In this document: in pieces, positions 1 through 13,700 of the stretch
Layout of the letters: every line of letters starts with the position of its first letter
How positions within the stretch are numbered: the first letter of the stretch is position 1
Origin: Hymenolepis diminuta
Taxonomy: Eukaryota; Platyhelminthes; Cestoda; Cyclophyllidea; Hymenolepididae
Reading direction: 5' to 3'
Assembly: GCA_900708905.1 (NCBI GenBank)
Contig: CAADRB010000009.1
Span: 92,251-156,250, forward strand
DNA length: 64,000 nucleotides
Notes under the pieces: generated by a model
Database searches by the model: none
What the model was told of the DNA's origin: nothing
Seen by the model: only the letters and a program-made list of their open reading frames with translations
Program-made: the position numbers and the translations under genes

Positions 1-508
1 TTGGTTCAAATCTAGCAAATGAGGTGCCAGAAAAATTTCAAAGAATTCAGCTAATACAAAATTAAGTGAAAATTCATGGTTCTAGTCAACCTAAAACTCT
101 AAATTGTTAAGCACTGGAATCCGATCCTCTACCAGAAATACATTCAACAAATTACATCTTAATGAGTAGCAATACAATGTTATTAGAATGAAAAACGTTA
201 CTGACAGAAATATCTTAAAAAATAGTTATTGAACAAAGATCGACATCAGCCATCTTTATAGAAAAAGCTGAAAAGTTACCTTAGGTCAAAACCCAAGTCT
301 TAATTACCCGATTCATATCTTTGGCACGAGCATCAAAATGAGCGATAAGATCAGCAAAGTGAACGACAATTCAGGCCTAAGGCACGAAACATTAACTAAT
401 GCTTTAAGAGTGAGGGATAAAAGAAAAAATGCAGGAAACAAATAATGAAATAGTAATGACCAATTTGAAGCAGCTGAAGTGACGGCCGAAACAAAAGTGA
501 AAACTGAC

Positions 509-1611
509 CTTGGCAGTGTAAGTGAATTTAACTTTCGGTGTGTCTTGGCATGGAAATAGGCTACGCGCATGAATAGCTTGGCATTGAGTAAACAAGAAGG
601 GACTTCGTTTGTCCGCAGTCATTTGGGCTTCCAACCACTGGAGGGCTGAGGCCTGGGGAGTTGTAGAGTACTCAATCACCACAGCGAATCTACAAGAAGG
701 AAAAGAGGATATCAAAGAAGGAAAATTCCTTAACCAAATAATCTTCCACAAGCGTACTTGGAAGCCTGCTTGCCAACTTTAATGCATAGGACACTCCCAA
801 GGGCTGGATAGCTGCCCGGATGGATTTCAAAGTCGACCGGAGCATCATTTAATGTTACACGGGAGACGTTGATATCCTTTATATCAAGTTTCTAGCAAAG
901 CAGCCAAAACAAGAAACTTTTCAGCACAAAATCTCCATACATGATATGCGTAAAACAAGCAGACATCAGTGAGAGTAATACATCATGTAAATGGGCAAAT
1001 TCTTACCAGCGGTTCCTGTTTTTCAGTGCTTGTATCAATTTGTTCAATCATGATTTTAACATTACCACTAACAGTTTTGGTGTCGAAATCGATTTTCAAA
1101 TCGAAATCGACATGTTGAATTACGTGGAGATTGGGGTTTGCTTCAGAAGATGGATCATGGATTGCAGCATTACTTACGATAGCAACTTCCTGAAATATTA
1201 AGACAGAATTGTAGTCAGATAAAAGCTTTCGTATTATGGCATAAACCCGGTCGGCAAGCACATTATTTTTTTATAAGCAGACGAAAAATATGTCGAGGAC
1301 ATCTAAAGCTAGAATTGAGCAATAAAAAGGCAGACAAAGCATTTAGTGTTAACATAAGCTGCACCATGATAAATTAAATAAATTTAACGTAAATTAAAAC
1401 GAGTACAGCTTAAGCCGATCTGTACACTGAAAACGATAGTTATAAATCATGTGATGTGGATAAAACATTTTATTTATGAATTAATATCAAACACAATAAT
1501 ATTGCACATAATTTACAGAATAAATTTTATCGCATACAATATGAAGGAAAAATACTTTTGAAAATTTATTTCACAATTTCTTGAACTCACCGAGGAGTGT
1601 GAAAAAGCCAT
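509..1611 (-). CDS. LTA4H: Leukotriene A4 hydrolase-like M1 aminopeptidase, copy B (5' part only)
   Basis: Exons read on the minus strand: 1591-1611 (start ATG at 1611, seven residues), 1007-1189, 758-891 and 509-689, all with GT..AG junctions and compatible phases. The gene then continues past the left edge. The product matches the N-terminal beta-saddle domain of LTA4H: the exon 4 segment has the family signatures SALQWL, FTQCQAIHAR and [16 protein letters not shown]. An in-frame TAA lies six bases upstream of the ATG, which fixes the start. The catalytic domain, including the zinc site, is outside the window. It lies downstream of copy A in the same orientation. Exon 4 encodes 60 residues that differ from copy A at only three positions. 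Family membership is very likely. Substrate (leukotriene, peptide or both) cannot be judged from this part. Confidence 0.88.
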
Positions 1612-2985
1612 TACTTAAACAATTGATAGATAAAGACGCTCAGCTAAATACCCAAAACCGCAACTCAACGATTGGATTATAGGAAATAGTGTAAGTACTC
1701 AGTAAACCTAGTCCCATAGGTAAAAACAAAATTTAAATATTCCTGCAATTTGATAGATAATAACTTATCATGATGTAAAATATTTAAAATAATATAATAA
1801 TATGTTTTGTTTAATTTTTATAACGGAAGTGAATTAAAGTTAAAATTCTGAAATGATTTTCTTATATAAATTCTTTTTGACATACAGTATAATGTTAATA
1901 TTTCTAACACTTTTATCAATTGATGATAGTTTCAGGATACTTGTTAATTTTGGTCCATCACAATCAACTGAAAATTCTGTTTTGAAAAAATTATAGTAAA
2001 ATGACCAGTCACATAACTATTCACCAACTTCGACATTGGCATTTTTCAAATGACGAAACCATTATTTTATTGTTATGTTATACTATCATCACTTTTGCGG
2101 TCTATTATCCAACATTTTATAATACATCTAGGTTTTGAACTCGGATTGCTTCAAGATTGGTGGATGTTAATTCAAAATTAATTTTAATCTAGAACGTTTA
2201 TGGTATTTTTAAGTAGGGCTTATGCAAAACAATAGGAAATTGATGATTTTAACAATGAGATGTGTCAACTTGGCCGACTTATAGAGGACGCAGGTGTAAT
2301 AAAGTTGGAAATTCGGAGCGCACAAAAGAGGGAGTATATTTTCGCATGCCTCATACTGGTAAAAAAGTCAAAATTCAAATACTACTTTATAATTAAATCA
2401 AAATACAGATACCAATTTTAGAATCGTAGATGAATATTTTCTGCATTATTTTTAACTTATGGATATGAAAAATCTTTAAATTGAAAGTGATTCAAATCTA
2501 TTCATGAAATTCCTTTATTACACCTAGGGCAAGGCGAGAAAGCAGGATTGGTGTCTACTGTTATTTGCCCAGTTGTATTTTTTCAAATAAGGTATATATT
2601 AAATGCTTACATGAATTTATTTTATTATTGTAGTAGTGATCTGATATTGATGTGAATTATTTCCGTGTTTTCTCTCTACACTTCTCAAAACTATATTTTA
2701 TCGTTTACAGTCTCAGCTAAACTCTCATCAATTGTCCTTACTGTTGTCATATTTATTTATCCAGTGTGCGTTCGTCTGGGAAAATATCCCGCTTCCTCAT
2801 CGGTAGAGACAGCTGTAAGTTCTCATATTTCCTCCTTCCATACCGAAGCCTGTTCAATCCATTTTCCTTGTTCTTTACCCACTGGAGTTAAGTTAAACGC
2901 TGCTGGCCTTTCCTTTCACTAGTGCGTGTCTAAGTGTCTTAGATTTATCCCCGTACTTCATGATATTTCTATCTGTTATAATATT

Positions 2986-3133
2986 GAGATCTATCGGGGC
3001 CACATTAATCGAATAGATGGAATGAGTCAAGTCGCTCATATCGTCAGATCAGTTCTGAGGTGGCAGACTAGCCACCCCAATTTATTGATAAGTAAATTAG
3101 GTTTATATGCAAAATACTTCTTCGTTGGACGTC
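2986..3133 (+). repeat. Dispersed repeat R1, copy 1
   Basis: About 150 bases are shared, with substitutions and small indels, with 17701-17859 in the same orientation. Landmarks are a start at GAGATCTATCG, a central GGTGG...CCACC short inverted repeat, and an end at TTCGTTGGACGTC. No coding capacity is seen. It is probably a short non-autonomous mobile element or a fragment of one. Confidence 0.6.
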
Positions 3134-3545
3134 AGTCATGTCTTGTTGTCGGAGTCTCTGCGTGATGATAGACACCCGTTTAGGTATCTATGTGCAAACA
3201 CAGAGCGGGACCACCTGTGAACATTATCACCAGTCATTCATTTCTAATCGTAGGGTGTTGATAGACATCTGCTGCCTATGGCATTACCCATTTCTAAATC
3301 CTAGACACATAGATAAAAAAGGGTAATGTCAAATCTAGATTTACAAAATCCAAAAAATAATTCCCGGGTTATATGGAAACGGAAATGTCGCTTTTCATAA
3401 TGGTATTTCCACAGAACTTACATTATCTCTCAGCATTTCTCTAATAACTACCATGGATGTTGAAAGCATTCAAATGAGCATATAAAGTTGCTGTTACATG
3501 CAAGAAAATAATATTTTTCACAAAATAATTCTTATATGTAAGATT

Positions 3546-3870
3546 CTTTATTTTCCATCTTTTAATTCTCTTTTATTCGAACGAATTCATTTACATTACG
3601 GTTGTAAATAGCGCATAACATAAATCACGAGATCGTGCGTCTTGTATTGACAAAGTGTTTCGAGTCGTGTTTGTAACTAGAGCAATGTCTTAGGGAATCT
3701 AAGAGTCGGTTACGGTATCCTATAGAGAAAAGCAGATTACAATACCTGTCCCGTAGAAGAAAGCGATATTTCCCCAAACAATTAATTTTCGTCAGATTTC
3801 TTATTTTCACCTTCTGAATCCCCTTTTCTTTTAATTCTCTCTTATTCGAACAAGTTTCTTTAAATGATTT
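3546..3870 (+). repeat. Local direct duplication (two diverged ~60-base units)
   Basis: The units at about 3546-3600 and 3799-3870 share a TTTTAATTCTC..TTATTCGAAC core followed by a similar TT(C/T)ATTTACAT stretch. The spacing is about 250 bases. No function is apparent. Confidence 0.45.
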
Positions 3871-4698
3871 ACATAAAGCTCATACAAAGCAAAATGATCT
3901 GTTACAAATTAGTATGGGATTGCATGTTACCTAATGGATTGTCGAGTCTGGCTGAGCTATCATCCTTTTAACTTATTACGATCTAAACCACAAACTAAAA
4001 CAGAGAAAAATGAGTTCGTTGATTGTAGAGGTTTATTAAACCTAGAGAGAAAGCTCTGTGATTTGATAGGGCGGGGTGATGTGTGCTGTCCTACAGAAGG
4101 TTTTTTATGCTTTTGGATTTAAAATGAACAAGTTGGTTTAGACGTCGGCAAATACTCGACTGGTTAGGATGTATTGCCTCAGAGAGGAAACAACTTTGAT
4201 GTAACCTTATCAAGTTTAGGTCACTCGATCGCTGGTCATGAATGATACATCGAGTGTCAGGTGACGAACTGCATCGTAAATTCGGGCTGACTCATTGTAG
4301 GAAATATAGGAGAAATTTCATGAAAGAATTCATGATATTTAGATGGGGAAAGATGTGATGAACGTAGTCACTACAGCCCTAAAATACGGAACCCGCGCTT
4401 TATTTTAATATTGTTTGTTTGGTTGATTTGAATTTATAACTAGAACAATTACTTAAGAAATACAAGTATCAGCTACCTACTAGAAGAAAAGGCCATAATA
4501 ATTGTCTAATATTATACTTTGGAAAGTATGAGGAATACAAATCCCATACTTTAAACCCAAGTTTTTTCCAATTGCAGTAAAGTATTTACCATAAATTTCA
4601 GGTACGAGTAGGATTACATATTTTACGATAGACTTCATCCCCAATAAGACCAAATTTGTTACTCATTGAGTCAGAAGTATTTACAAGTCACATCAGCT

Positions 4699-4704
4699 TT
4701 TATT
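4699..4704 (-). terminator. Polyadenylation signal of LTA4H-like copy A
   Basis: AATAAA on the minus strand, about 80 bases past the stop codon at 4783-4785. This is the normal position for a short 3' UTR. Confidence 0.5.
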
Positions 4705-4782
4705 TAAGAAGAGGAAAAAAATAGAGAGAATTGCACAGCGAGAGCATTAAAAATTATTTGGAAAGACAAGAGCGATGGCCAC

Positions 4783-7700
4783 CTATTGCGCCTGTCCTGA
4801 TTCAATGTCCTTTTCCACCTGTTTTGCGGTTGTCGGATGCATATAAGGTCTATTCGCCTTAAAGTTGTTTATTGCTTGCGCCCTAATACCCGGCCATGCC
4901 ACTAAGGCTCTATATATCGGTCGTGTATACTCCAATCGTCCCTGACTATTGAGAAATTCTAATGCCCCATCCAAACCGGGAAGATATTGAGAATAGATTA
5001 CAATCAAGGCCCATCTAGAAAATATGAAACATGCGTTGCTTATTCTACTTATAGTAGAGGGAATTAAAATTATTTTTACCAACCTGTAGCGAATCTCAGC
5101 ATTCTGCGTATTTGACATTGATAGTACGGTCTTGAGAACATTAAGATTATCGTGCGGAAGCGGGACACACTTGAGCAAACGTTGCCATAGCAACTGTTGC
5201 TGAAGCGGAATCATTGATTCATATTGTAATCTAATATAAACTGCGGAGTCATTATCGTTGAGCAAAGACGTGTTTATGATCTTTTCTGCTACTTGATCTA
5301 CAACTTTGGATAGGACACGATTTGTTCTCAAGGAAAAAAAGATAGACAATTAGATGCACATTTCAGTAGATTTAAAAAAGAGAGAATTAACGTAGATACT
5401 TACGGAGGTACCCAGGGAATAGGACCGGCGGAAAATAGCCATGCATCCCAGTCAATTTCATCCAGCAACTGTTTGCCCAAATGTTGAGCTAAAAACCACT
5501 TCCATTCCTCTGTAGTAATGGACTTTTCTCGGTAATGGTCAATGTACGCTCTCAACCATGTCAGAATGGCTTCTAGAAAAAAAAACAGAGAAGAGCATTG
5601 TGAATAATGAATAGATCATATAGACGCTGAAATTCAAACTACCTAAAAAGACCTACCTTTACCATACTTGCACTCCAGATAATAGAGGAAAAGTGAACCC
5701 TTTTGATAAGGGACTGTTGAGAATGAGTCATCCGTATGAACTCCTTTCAGACAGGGGATCAATTTAGTTAATGGATGACCTTGGTTGAATTCCTTTTCCA
5801 GCTAAAAAAAGGATAGAGACACACCTCACGTTACTACTTATTTAGCCAAATCACTTAAAATAATTAGAGAGAGGAGAGACTTACACAAGCTTGTAGGACT
5901 TCGTAGCCCAATTCAATAAAGAGTTCACGGTATTCGGTCCCATAGAGCTTCTCTAGAATGAGACCTTCCAAATAGACAGTGTGGCCCTCGTTGAGCCAGA
6001 AGTGTTCCCAAGTTGCATTAGTTACCAAATTGCCTATCCATGAATGAGCAATTTGATGAGCGATAACTGAAGTTAGAGATCCATCTCCTGCCTGTAAGTA
6101 TAGCATAAGAGATTAAAAGTAAATCAGATAGATGTGTATGTTATTTCTGATTTGTTTCTAGGGGTTGTACCTCGACAAACGCAATGAAGTGGCGAAAATT
6201 GATACACAGAACTAAATCCGTATGCTGATAGATATAAGTGAAAATCAAATAAAGCTGAATGGTTGAAGTAAATGATTAACTCTTCAAATTACAGTATTAA
6301 CAGTATTAAGCCAAAAATCGTTAACTTGGGATAACTAAGACCCCATTCGGAACCGCTTAACAAGCAGCTCCGATGTACTCAAAGTTAGAAGTCGGAAGGG
6401 AGAATGAATACGCCGATTTGATAGATACAACAGTGCGATTGTGGCTTAATAAGACCGTCTATAATGACTATCTGATCGGAAAAGGAATATGGGCCAAAAT
6501 CTGCATCGCAGACAGGGCACAAAAAGCTAAAAAGAGGAAACGCTTACCAATTCCACAGACGGCCGCAGATATGATGATAATTTCAGATATTATGAAAATA
6601 AGATTATTTCCATGTATAATTGAGAAATACAAGTTGTTAAGAGAGCAAACCAATCCAATCAACCCTATTATTTATTGGTCATCAATATAAAAAAACCGTA
6701 CCCAGTGTAAGAAGGTATATGACCTTATAAAGTGCTAGCTCTACATTTCAAAACTCGAACATTAACAAAACAAGAACTTCTTTTTTCCCAAATCGGATAT
6801 TCGTAGATAAGTCTTGAATAATTAGACAAAAGAAATACAGTTTATTATAGAGTCGTAAAAGTTGCGCTAGATAAACGTAATGTGAATCACTGACCGTTTA
6901 TGCCAGCATTTGAAGCCCAATACGTATAGGGAGATAAAATGCTCAATGTTATCCCCATAAAATGCCGGTCTCCACAAAAAATAACGACTACATCTAAGGT
7001 ACACCCATGAGGTGCACTTAAACAAAAAATATTGCCAAAAATTAAACACCATGCGAGAGATAAGAGCTATATATCATCAATATGCGAAATTCTTTTAAAC
7101 AAATTTAACATTTCTTTTTCTACTCATACCAATTTAATGTCCGACTTGATTGATAAGTCATAAGCCCGTTGATCACTCATCTTAAGCAAAGAACTAGACT
7201 CATGATCGTAGGCGCGCAATGTATATGAATTCTTCTATCAAAGCTTAAATGTTTGAAATTTTAGGCTAAATACCAATTTATCTGCTCTGTCATTTTACAC
7301 ATCTTTTTACACTCATCGGTACTATTAAATTCTACGTTCCGTCTGCCTGTATTATTAATCTCCTAGGCGGTTAAAGTACTTATTTCTAAGCACGAAGAAT
7401 TCGTTATTCTTACAGTAGTAAAGATTGTGGTTTCTCCAATAGACAGCTCCCCAGGTATTCAAAAACTTTGGATTTAACGGAAAGCTTGAAATTTAGTTAT
7501 TAGAATAAGATAAATACTAAGCGTAGATCTTGTTAGTAATGATAATTAACAAACAATAAGGATGAGACAATACTGCCCCTGAATTACAGCATTCCCCAAT
7601 GGATTTTGGATCCACCCTGATTTAAAGAGCACAAAGATAAATTATCGATTTTAAATGGGTGGAACAACATTAAATGTAAGCCCTGAAATTTACACCNNNN

Positions 7701-10700
7701 NNNNNNNNNNNNNNNNNNNNNNNNNNNNNNNNNNNNNNNNNNNNNNNNNNNNNNNNNNNNNNNNNNNNNNNNNNNNNNNNNNNNNNNNNNNNNNNNNNNN
7801 NNNNNNNNNNNNNNNNNNNNNNNNNNNNNNNNNNNNNNNNNNNNNNNNNNNNNNNNNNNNNNNNNNNNNNNNNNNNNNNNNNNNNNNNNNNNNNNNNNNN
7901 NNNNNNNNNNNNNNNNNNNNNNNNNNNNNNNNNNNNNNNNNNNNNNNNNNNNNNNNNNNNNNNNNNNNNNNNNNNNNNNNNNNNNNNNNNNNNNNNNNNN
8001 NNNNNNNNNNNNNNNNNNNNNNNNNNNNNNNNNNNNNNNNNNNNNNNNNNNNNNNNNNNNNNNNNNNNNNNNNNNNNNNNNNNNNNNNNNNNNNNNNNNN
8101 NNNNNNNNNNNNNNNNNNNNNNNNNNNNNNNNNNNNNNNNNNNNNNNNNNNNNNNNNNNNNNNNNNNNNNNNNNNNNNNNNNNNNNNNNNNNNNNNNNNN
8201 NNNNNNNNNNNNNNNNNNNNNNNNNNNNNNNNNNNNNNNNNNNNNNNNNNNNNNNNNNNNNNNNNNNNNNNNNNNNNNNNNNNNNNNNNNNNNNNNNNNN
8301 NNNNNNNNNNNNNNNNNNNNNNNNNNNNNNNNNNNNNNNTCACACTCTGAAATCCTTCTTCATTCATATTGCTCAATACATTTGTCAGATAATAAGATCA
8401 TTAAATTTGTTAGTCTAAGGGTATACTAACTAAAAGAAAACTTTACTTTATTTCACAGTGGGTCCGTTTTAAGATGGACGATTTTAACAATTTCATTTGG
8501 CATAAAAAACATGGTATAACCAGTCCTTGGAATTTACATATACCATATGTACGTAAACCATATGATTAAGGATGAGACTTTCAACCGAAAAATAGAGATT
8601 CCCGAAAGCCTAAGAATTAAGAAGGACATTCCTAGCATATTACGAGGCCCATTTAGCAAAAACTCTAAATTACGCATGCTGATGCCTTTGTTAAAACAAC
8701 AGAATTAAAAACATTTACTAAATCTTATGTCTTGTTATGAAATGACTAAAAATTAATACTATTATTCAAATAAATGTAACAGTATTTGACACTGCAATAC
8801 ATCAAAGGAAAGAGCATTGAAGGTAGACTTACAAGAAGAGTAGGAGTGACAAAAGTCAACTGTGGATTCTCCATACCACTGTAGGGAAAACTGGGAGGGA
8901 GAACGAGAATATCATAGCAGCCCCAAGAGTAAGGACCACAGATTTTGATCGCAGCATTCAACATTCGATCAACCGCAGAGAATTCTTTTGCAGCTCTAAG
9001 TAACAAACTCGGCTCTGCATACACTCGTGATTTCTGTCCAATGGGTCTGAAAGAGCAAACAAGCAGAGGAACGAAATTATAACGTACACCCCTATCCCGT
9101 CGTATGACATAAGTTCAAAACTCATCGATGCGCATCAGGCGATCGGAATGACCAGTTGTAATCATTATAAGTCCCCAAGAGGGATGACTAAATACAAGCC
9201 AAACTACTAGATCAGGAATTCCTTCTCACGATATAAATATTTTACGACACTTTCTTCAAGAGACTTAATAATTATGATATAACGGCGCCGTTAAAGTTAT
9301 ATTTAAGAACCGAAAATAGAAACTTAGCTTGTATCAGCCAGCTGTCCTAAAACAATTTAATGGACCTCCGGATGCTGCTGTGTGAGAATATACTGAAAAT
9401 GATTTACGAGATATGCAACGAAATAAAGATGCATATAGCCCGTTGCCAGGTATAAAGGTGATGAGAGACAAAATCAATGACCTGAATGGAGCTGACGAAC
9501 TCCGTGAATAAATATTGATCCTCAAAAAACGGGCTTCTTTCAAGCTCATATCTGAAAATGAAGTCCCGTCATTGTTACATTACTGGCTAACAAGGCATCC
9601 GCACAATCTAAGTATCCCAGCTATACTTAAACTGTCCTCCGTTTTCTTCCTCTCGGTCTGGACGGATCACTGTAATCAAGACACCAATAAGCATTAAGGA
9701 CCATTTCTCAAGGAGATTTAACAAGCACTCTAGTCACGAGGAATATGTACATTAGTATCATTACTGCTATAGATGAAAATAGAACTCAAACTTAACTGCA
9801 AAATCCTTAGATGTATGTATAATCAATATTCGGTAGAATAGATATGGGGTTCCTTAAGCCGCACAGTTTTTCCCACATATTCATGAATTATTCGGGAAGA
9901 TCATTCAAATTATATGAAATATTGTCAGTGAATTTTCAGTCCCCATCTTTATGCAGGAAGCAACAATGCTGTGATGTATTGCCAACTGAACTGTAAAATT
10001 CCGTTTAGTCATGATCAAGTCACGTAATTTGCATGCAGATGACGAAAGGCTAATGTAGAAGCCTCCCGTAACTTAAGGTTAATATAAAATTCAAGTCTCA
10101 TGCATTTTAAACACCAGATTCTTGGATAAAATATTCAATAAAGATACCTCTTAAAGCAGTAATATATGCGAAGACTGTAGCCGTTTTATCTCAAGAGAAA
10201 AATTCTAGTGGCAATTATTATTAAATGACACTAATATATAAAAAATCAGACAACAGGGGTGCGGTAGAAGGACAGAATCTACAAAATACGGAAATCGATC
10301 TTAAAGAATCAGCAATAAGTTTAAAGAGATTGGTACTGCCTTACTTCAATCCTAATTCATTTTAACTGTGAAAAAAATGGTCTACACAGCTATTTTTGAA
10401 TCAGGTTTAATAATTTAGGCCCTCATTAGGAAATTAAATCGGTTTGTATAAAAATATAGGTAGAGGATTGACTGCCTATCTGGTTGGCCAGAAATATAAC
10501 ATTGAGAAGATTGCGTTCCCAGAAGTTCAGCAATCGATAATTCAATGAGGGATGAAACCTTTTAACTAGAGAACGTAATTAAAAGCTAACTTTGCACTGA
10601 TTCGTATTCATTCAATAAACACCGATTCACTTAGCGCAACATATACTAATTACAATGTGCGATAGAGAGATGCAAAACGATTTAAAATCTAGGTAAATTG

Positions 10701-13700
10701 CAGTTACTTAGGTTCCTCTGCGCAATCACGAAAGACCAGCACCACAAAATGATAATAAGTACTAGGACAGCGCCAGCTGCAAATCACAGCTTATATCAAC
10801 ATGCAGCTCTGCAATAATAAAAAGGTAGATAGGGGTGGCATCACTGTCCAATCTTTTACATTTGCAAAAATACAAACGAATGCAAACCTTTACTCTTGAA
10901 AACCGAAAGTAATGCTATTTTATCCAACCAAATAGAATGCTCTAAACTATTTCAGGCCAGGGGGATTATAAAGACGGACATATGCGGGATGTGCTGAAAT
11001 CTTAGTTCCACGACTGAAATCTTCAAATTTCACCCATCCATTCTTTCTCTCAGTAAATTTTAACCCATGCATCTCATGTCCAAAATCGCGACAGCAACGT
11101 TCAACTCAGATATCACATATTCAGAACTCGTTAATGAACGGAAGACTAACTACTGTTCAGTGGAGTCTCTAGATCATAGGGGCAGCAGAACGGGGTTTGG
11201 AATCACTGATTTGACAGCAAATAAAGCACCAATAGGAGACTAAACTTCATCTATCCAATCACGAAAGCCAACAATGTGAAATAAAATAAAAAGGAACGGG
11301 TAACCAAAGACTAAAAATATGTGAGAGAAAAGGTACATTCAAAATTATTTATACACACATCTGATACTATATATGCGAAAGAAACGTGACTAAAGCCTAG
11401 GGGGATAGTATCTAAATTGCAAGAAATTTTATTAGACAAAGGTTACAGTACGTCCATGGGCCTAGTCACGTATACGATTGATGATGACACAACTAAATGA
11501 CAACTCACCCAGGTTAATAGTTACCCACTGGTGGCTGATTATTACTGTTGTGCAATATTTCATCAAAGAGAACATTTGGAAAGAGGAGCGATACTCTTGT
11601 CCAATAAGTGCGGAAAGTCTAATGAAAAGTAGAATCGGAAATTTACGATGTCCTAAGTCGAATTTATAAAATTCACTGAATGTTATTCGTCCCTTCGGCA
11701 TTAGATTTTTCTGTTACCACTCCTATATGCTTGTGTCTGGGAGTGAAGCATCCGTACTGCCATATTTCTGACAAACAAGAGTCTATCGATGAATGTTGTG
11801 TCTTAGTGCCTCCAAACTAGCCCATAAGTAGTTCAGAACTCAGTAACAAGATTCCAATACAGAAGTCCTTACTCTTAAATATTGTCAAGTCGTCAATGAC
11901 AACAATATGAACATTATATTTTAGTAAAAAACATTTGTATATAACAATAACATGTGTAAAACTTTTGATTAAGATCGCATAAGATTAGAGAATAAAGCCA
12001 GGTCGTCAAAAGAGTCTTACTTCATTTGACTTATGAAATTATTAAGTTATCCACATCTTAAAATTTCTAGATTTGATCCTGCGTTCCTAAATGAAAGTTC
12101 AATTCCACGATATTCAGAACTTATTGACAATTTATAAAATTGAGTGGTAGGTCATGACGCTTCGATCCATTTGCCTCTTCTTATTTGCAAAATAGACGGG
12201 GGTAGCATCTTAAAGCCCCTCTAATGAGAAATTTATATTTCGCCATCTCTTTTAACCATTTTTAATCTGGACGGACAATTTCTAAGTAACCATAGATTGG
12301 CATTATAATCATAATCTCTGACTTCTACATTAACCACTACGCTACCAGAAAGTAATTTAATTACCTTTATTCGCTTCCACTCTGCATAAATATGTAGGTT
12401 TCACAGCTAATCGAATGGATAATATCAATTCCGACTAGATCGGTATATTAAAGGACAAACAGGAGTGCAATTAGCCCAGAAGTATCCAGCGAAACTGCAT
12501 TATAAGTGCAAACATTGCTGACAACGTCATAAAAGATTAATTAAAAAAACTATTTCATAAAAGCCCGATTTTAATTAAAAGGAAGTTCACTTACGTGTCA
12601 TTAAGTTCGCCACAGGCGAGAGCAATAAGATAGGACGGTATTCGAACATTCTGGAAAAAATAATGTTCACTCCAATTTTCCAACACATCAGAAGACTTTG
12701 AATTTGACTTTGTGGCACCCATCAACACTTGAAGATTCGATGGAGCAAGTATCTACAAATGCAAGTTAAGAGTTAAAACTAACAGAATACCGAGACATTG
12801 AGAGACCTAAAAAGCTCAGCATAATCACTTTGCGATAAGTTATTCAGTCACAAGAAAAAAGTCCTAGTTATAAACGACAAAGAATACGATGACACTCAGA
12901 TACACGGACACAGGGTCATATCAGTAAGAACAACAAGAAGTTAGTAACGACTAACCAGGTGTATCATAAATACGCTAAGAAATAGATGACTGTATGCAAA
13001 AGAAATCGATCTCCTTAGCTATAACAATGAAAGACCCATTGATCTTTCGATGATGCCTGTCCCCAATCAACTGCAAGATGGAACATTAATAACATTCAAA
13101 GCAGTGAAGTAATACAGACGCAAATTTCCTATACCATTGGGATGTTGTCAAATAACTGCCTAAACTCGAGAGAATTCAACCCCCTAAAGAGTAATAAAGA
13201 AGGGTAACAGTCCTTTAAAAATGTCACAATGTAAAAAATACATAGAATAAAATAATAACAAAAATTAATCTACCCAGCAAAAATTTGATACCATATCTAT
13301 GTTATTTGGACTCTCAGTATCGGACCTTATAATGAAGTCATCTTGAGGCAACTCAATTGTCATCAATGGTGCCTAGTTTGTCTATCCAATAAGTTGTAAC
13401 TTGTCATAGAATAATAAAATGTGATCTAAATGAGACTTGTTTTCTCTGAGGTCTTCTGGAGTTTTGCACATAATTCCTGATATGTTACAATATAATTAAC
13501 CACGTGTAGTATACACCAGATCACAGTTATACGGTGGTTATACATAACTTGTTAGTTTTATACCAATAACCGAGTTTTAATTTATGTCCAAAAACAAGGG
13601 TTCGATATCGGATGAAAAATATTCGGCGATTGGGATGATTATTCAGATAATCAAATATGATCAATTAGCCTACCTTCTCCAAAAAGACTACAGGCAGAAA

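Larger units (their letters stand above)
1612..4698. other. Intergenic between LTA4H-like copy A (3' end) and copy B (5' end)
   Basis: No recognisable coding exon is visible. Short open frames here (for example 2665-2922 and 3934-4122) have no family signatures or splice context. The first ~60 bases upstream of the copy B start resemble the sequence upstream of the copy A start, so the duplicated unit includes promoter-proximal DNA. The interval also holds part of a dispersed repeat (2986-3133) and a local duplication (3546-3600 and 3799-3870). Confidence 0.6.

Noticed and set aside
5015..5083. Open frame continuing through what I call intron 10 of LTA4H-like copy A ([21 protein letters not shown] insert)
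   Set aside because: The 69-nt segment has a donor and acceptor. Removing it joins RYR to WALIV, matching EIRFRW of the family, and the insert has no counterpart in LTA4H.
6373..6690. Plus-strand frame of 105 codons
   Set aside because: It lies inside intron 6 of LTA4H-like copy A, is lysine/isoleucine-rich as expected for AT-rich DNA, and shows no motif.
7655..8376. Long open frames on both strands
   Set aside because: They consist of the run of N and are not sequence.
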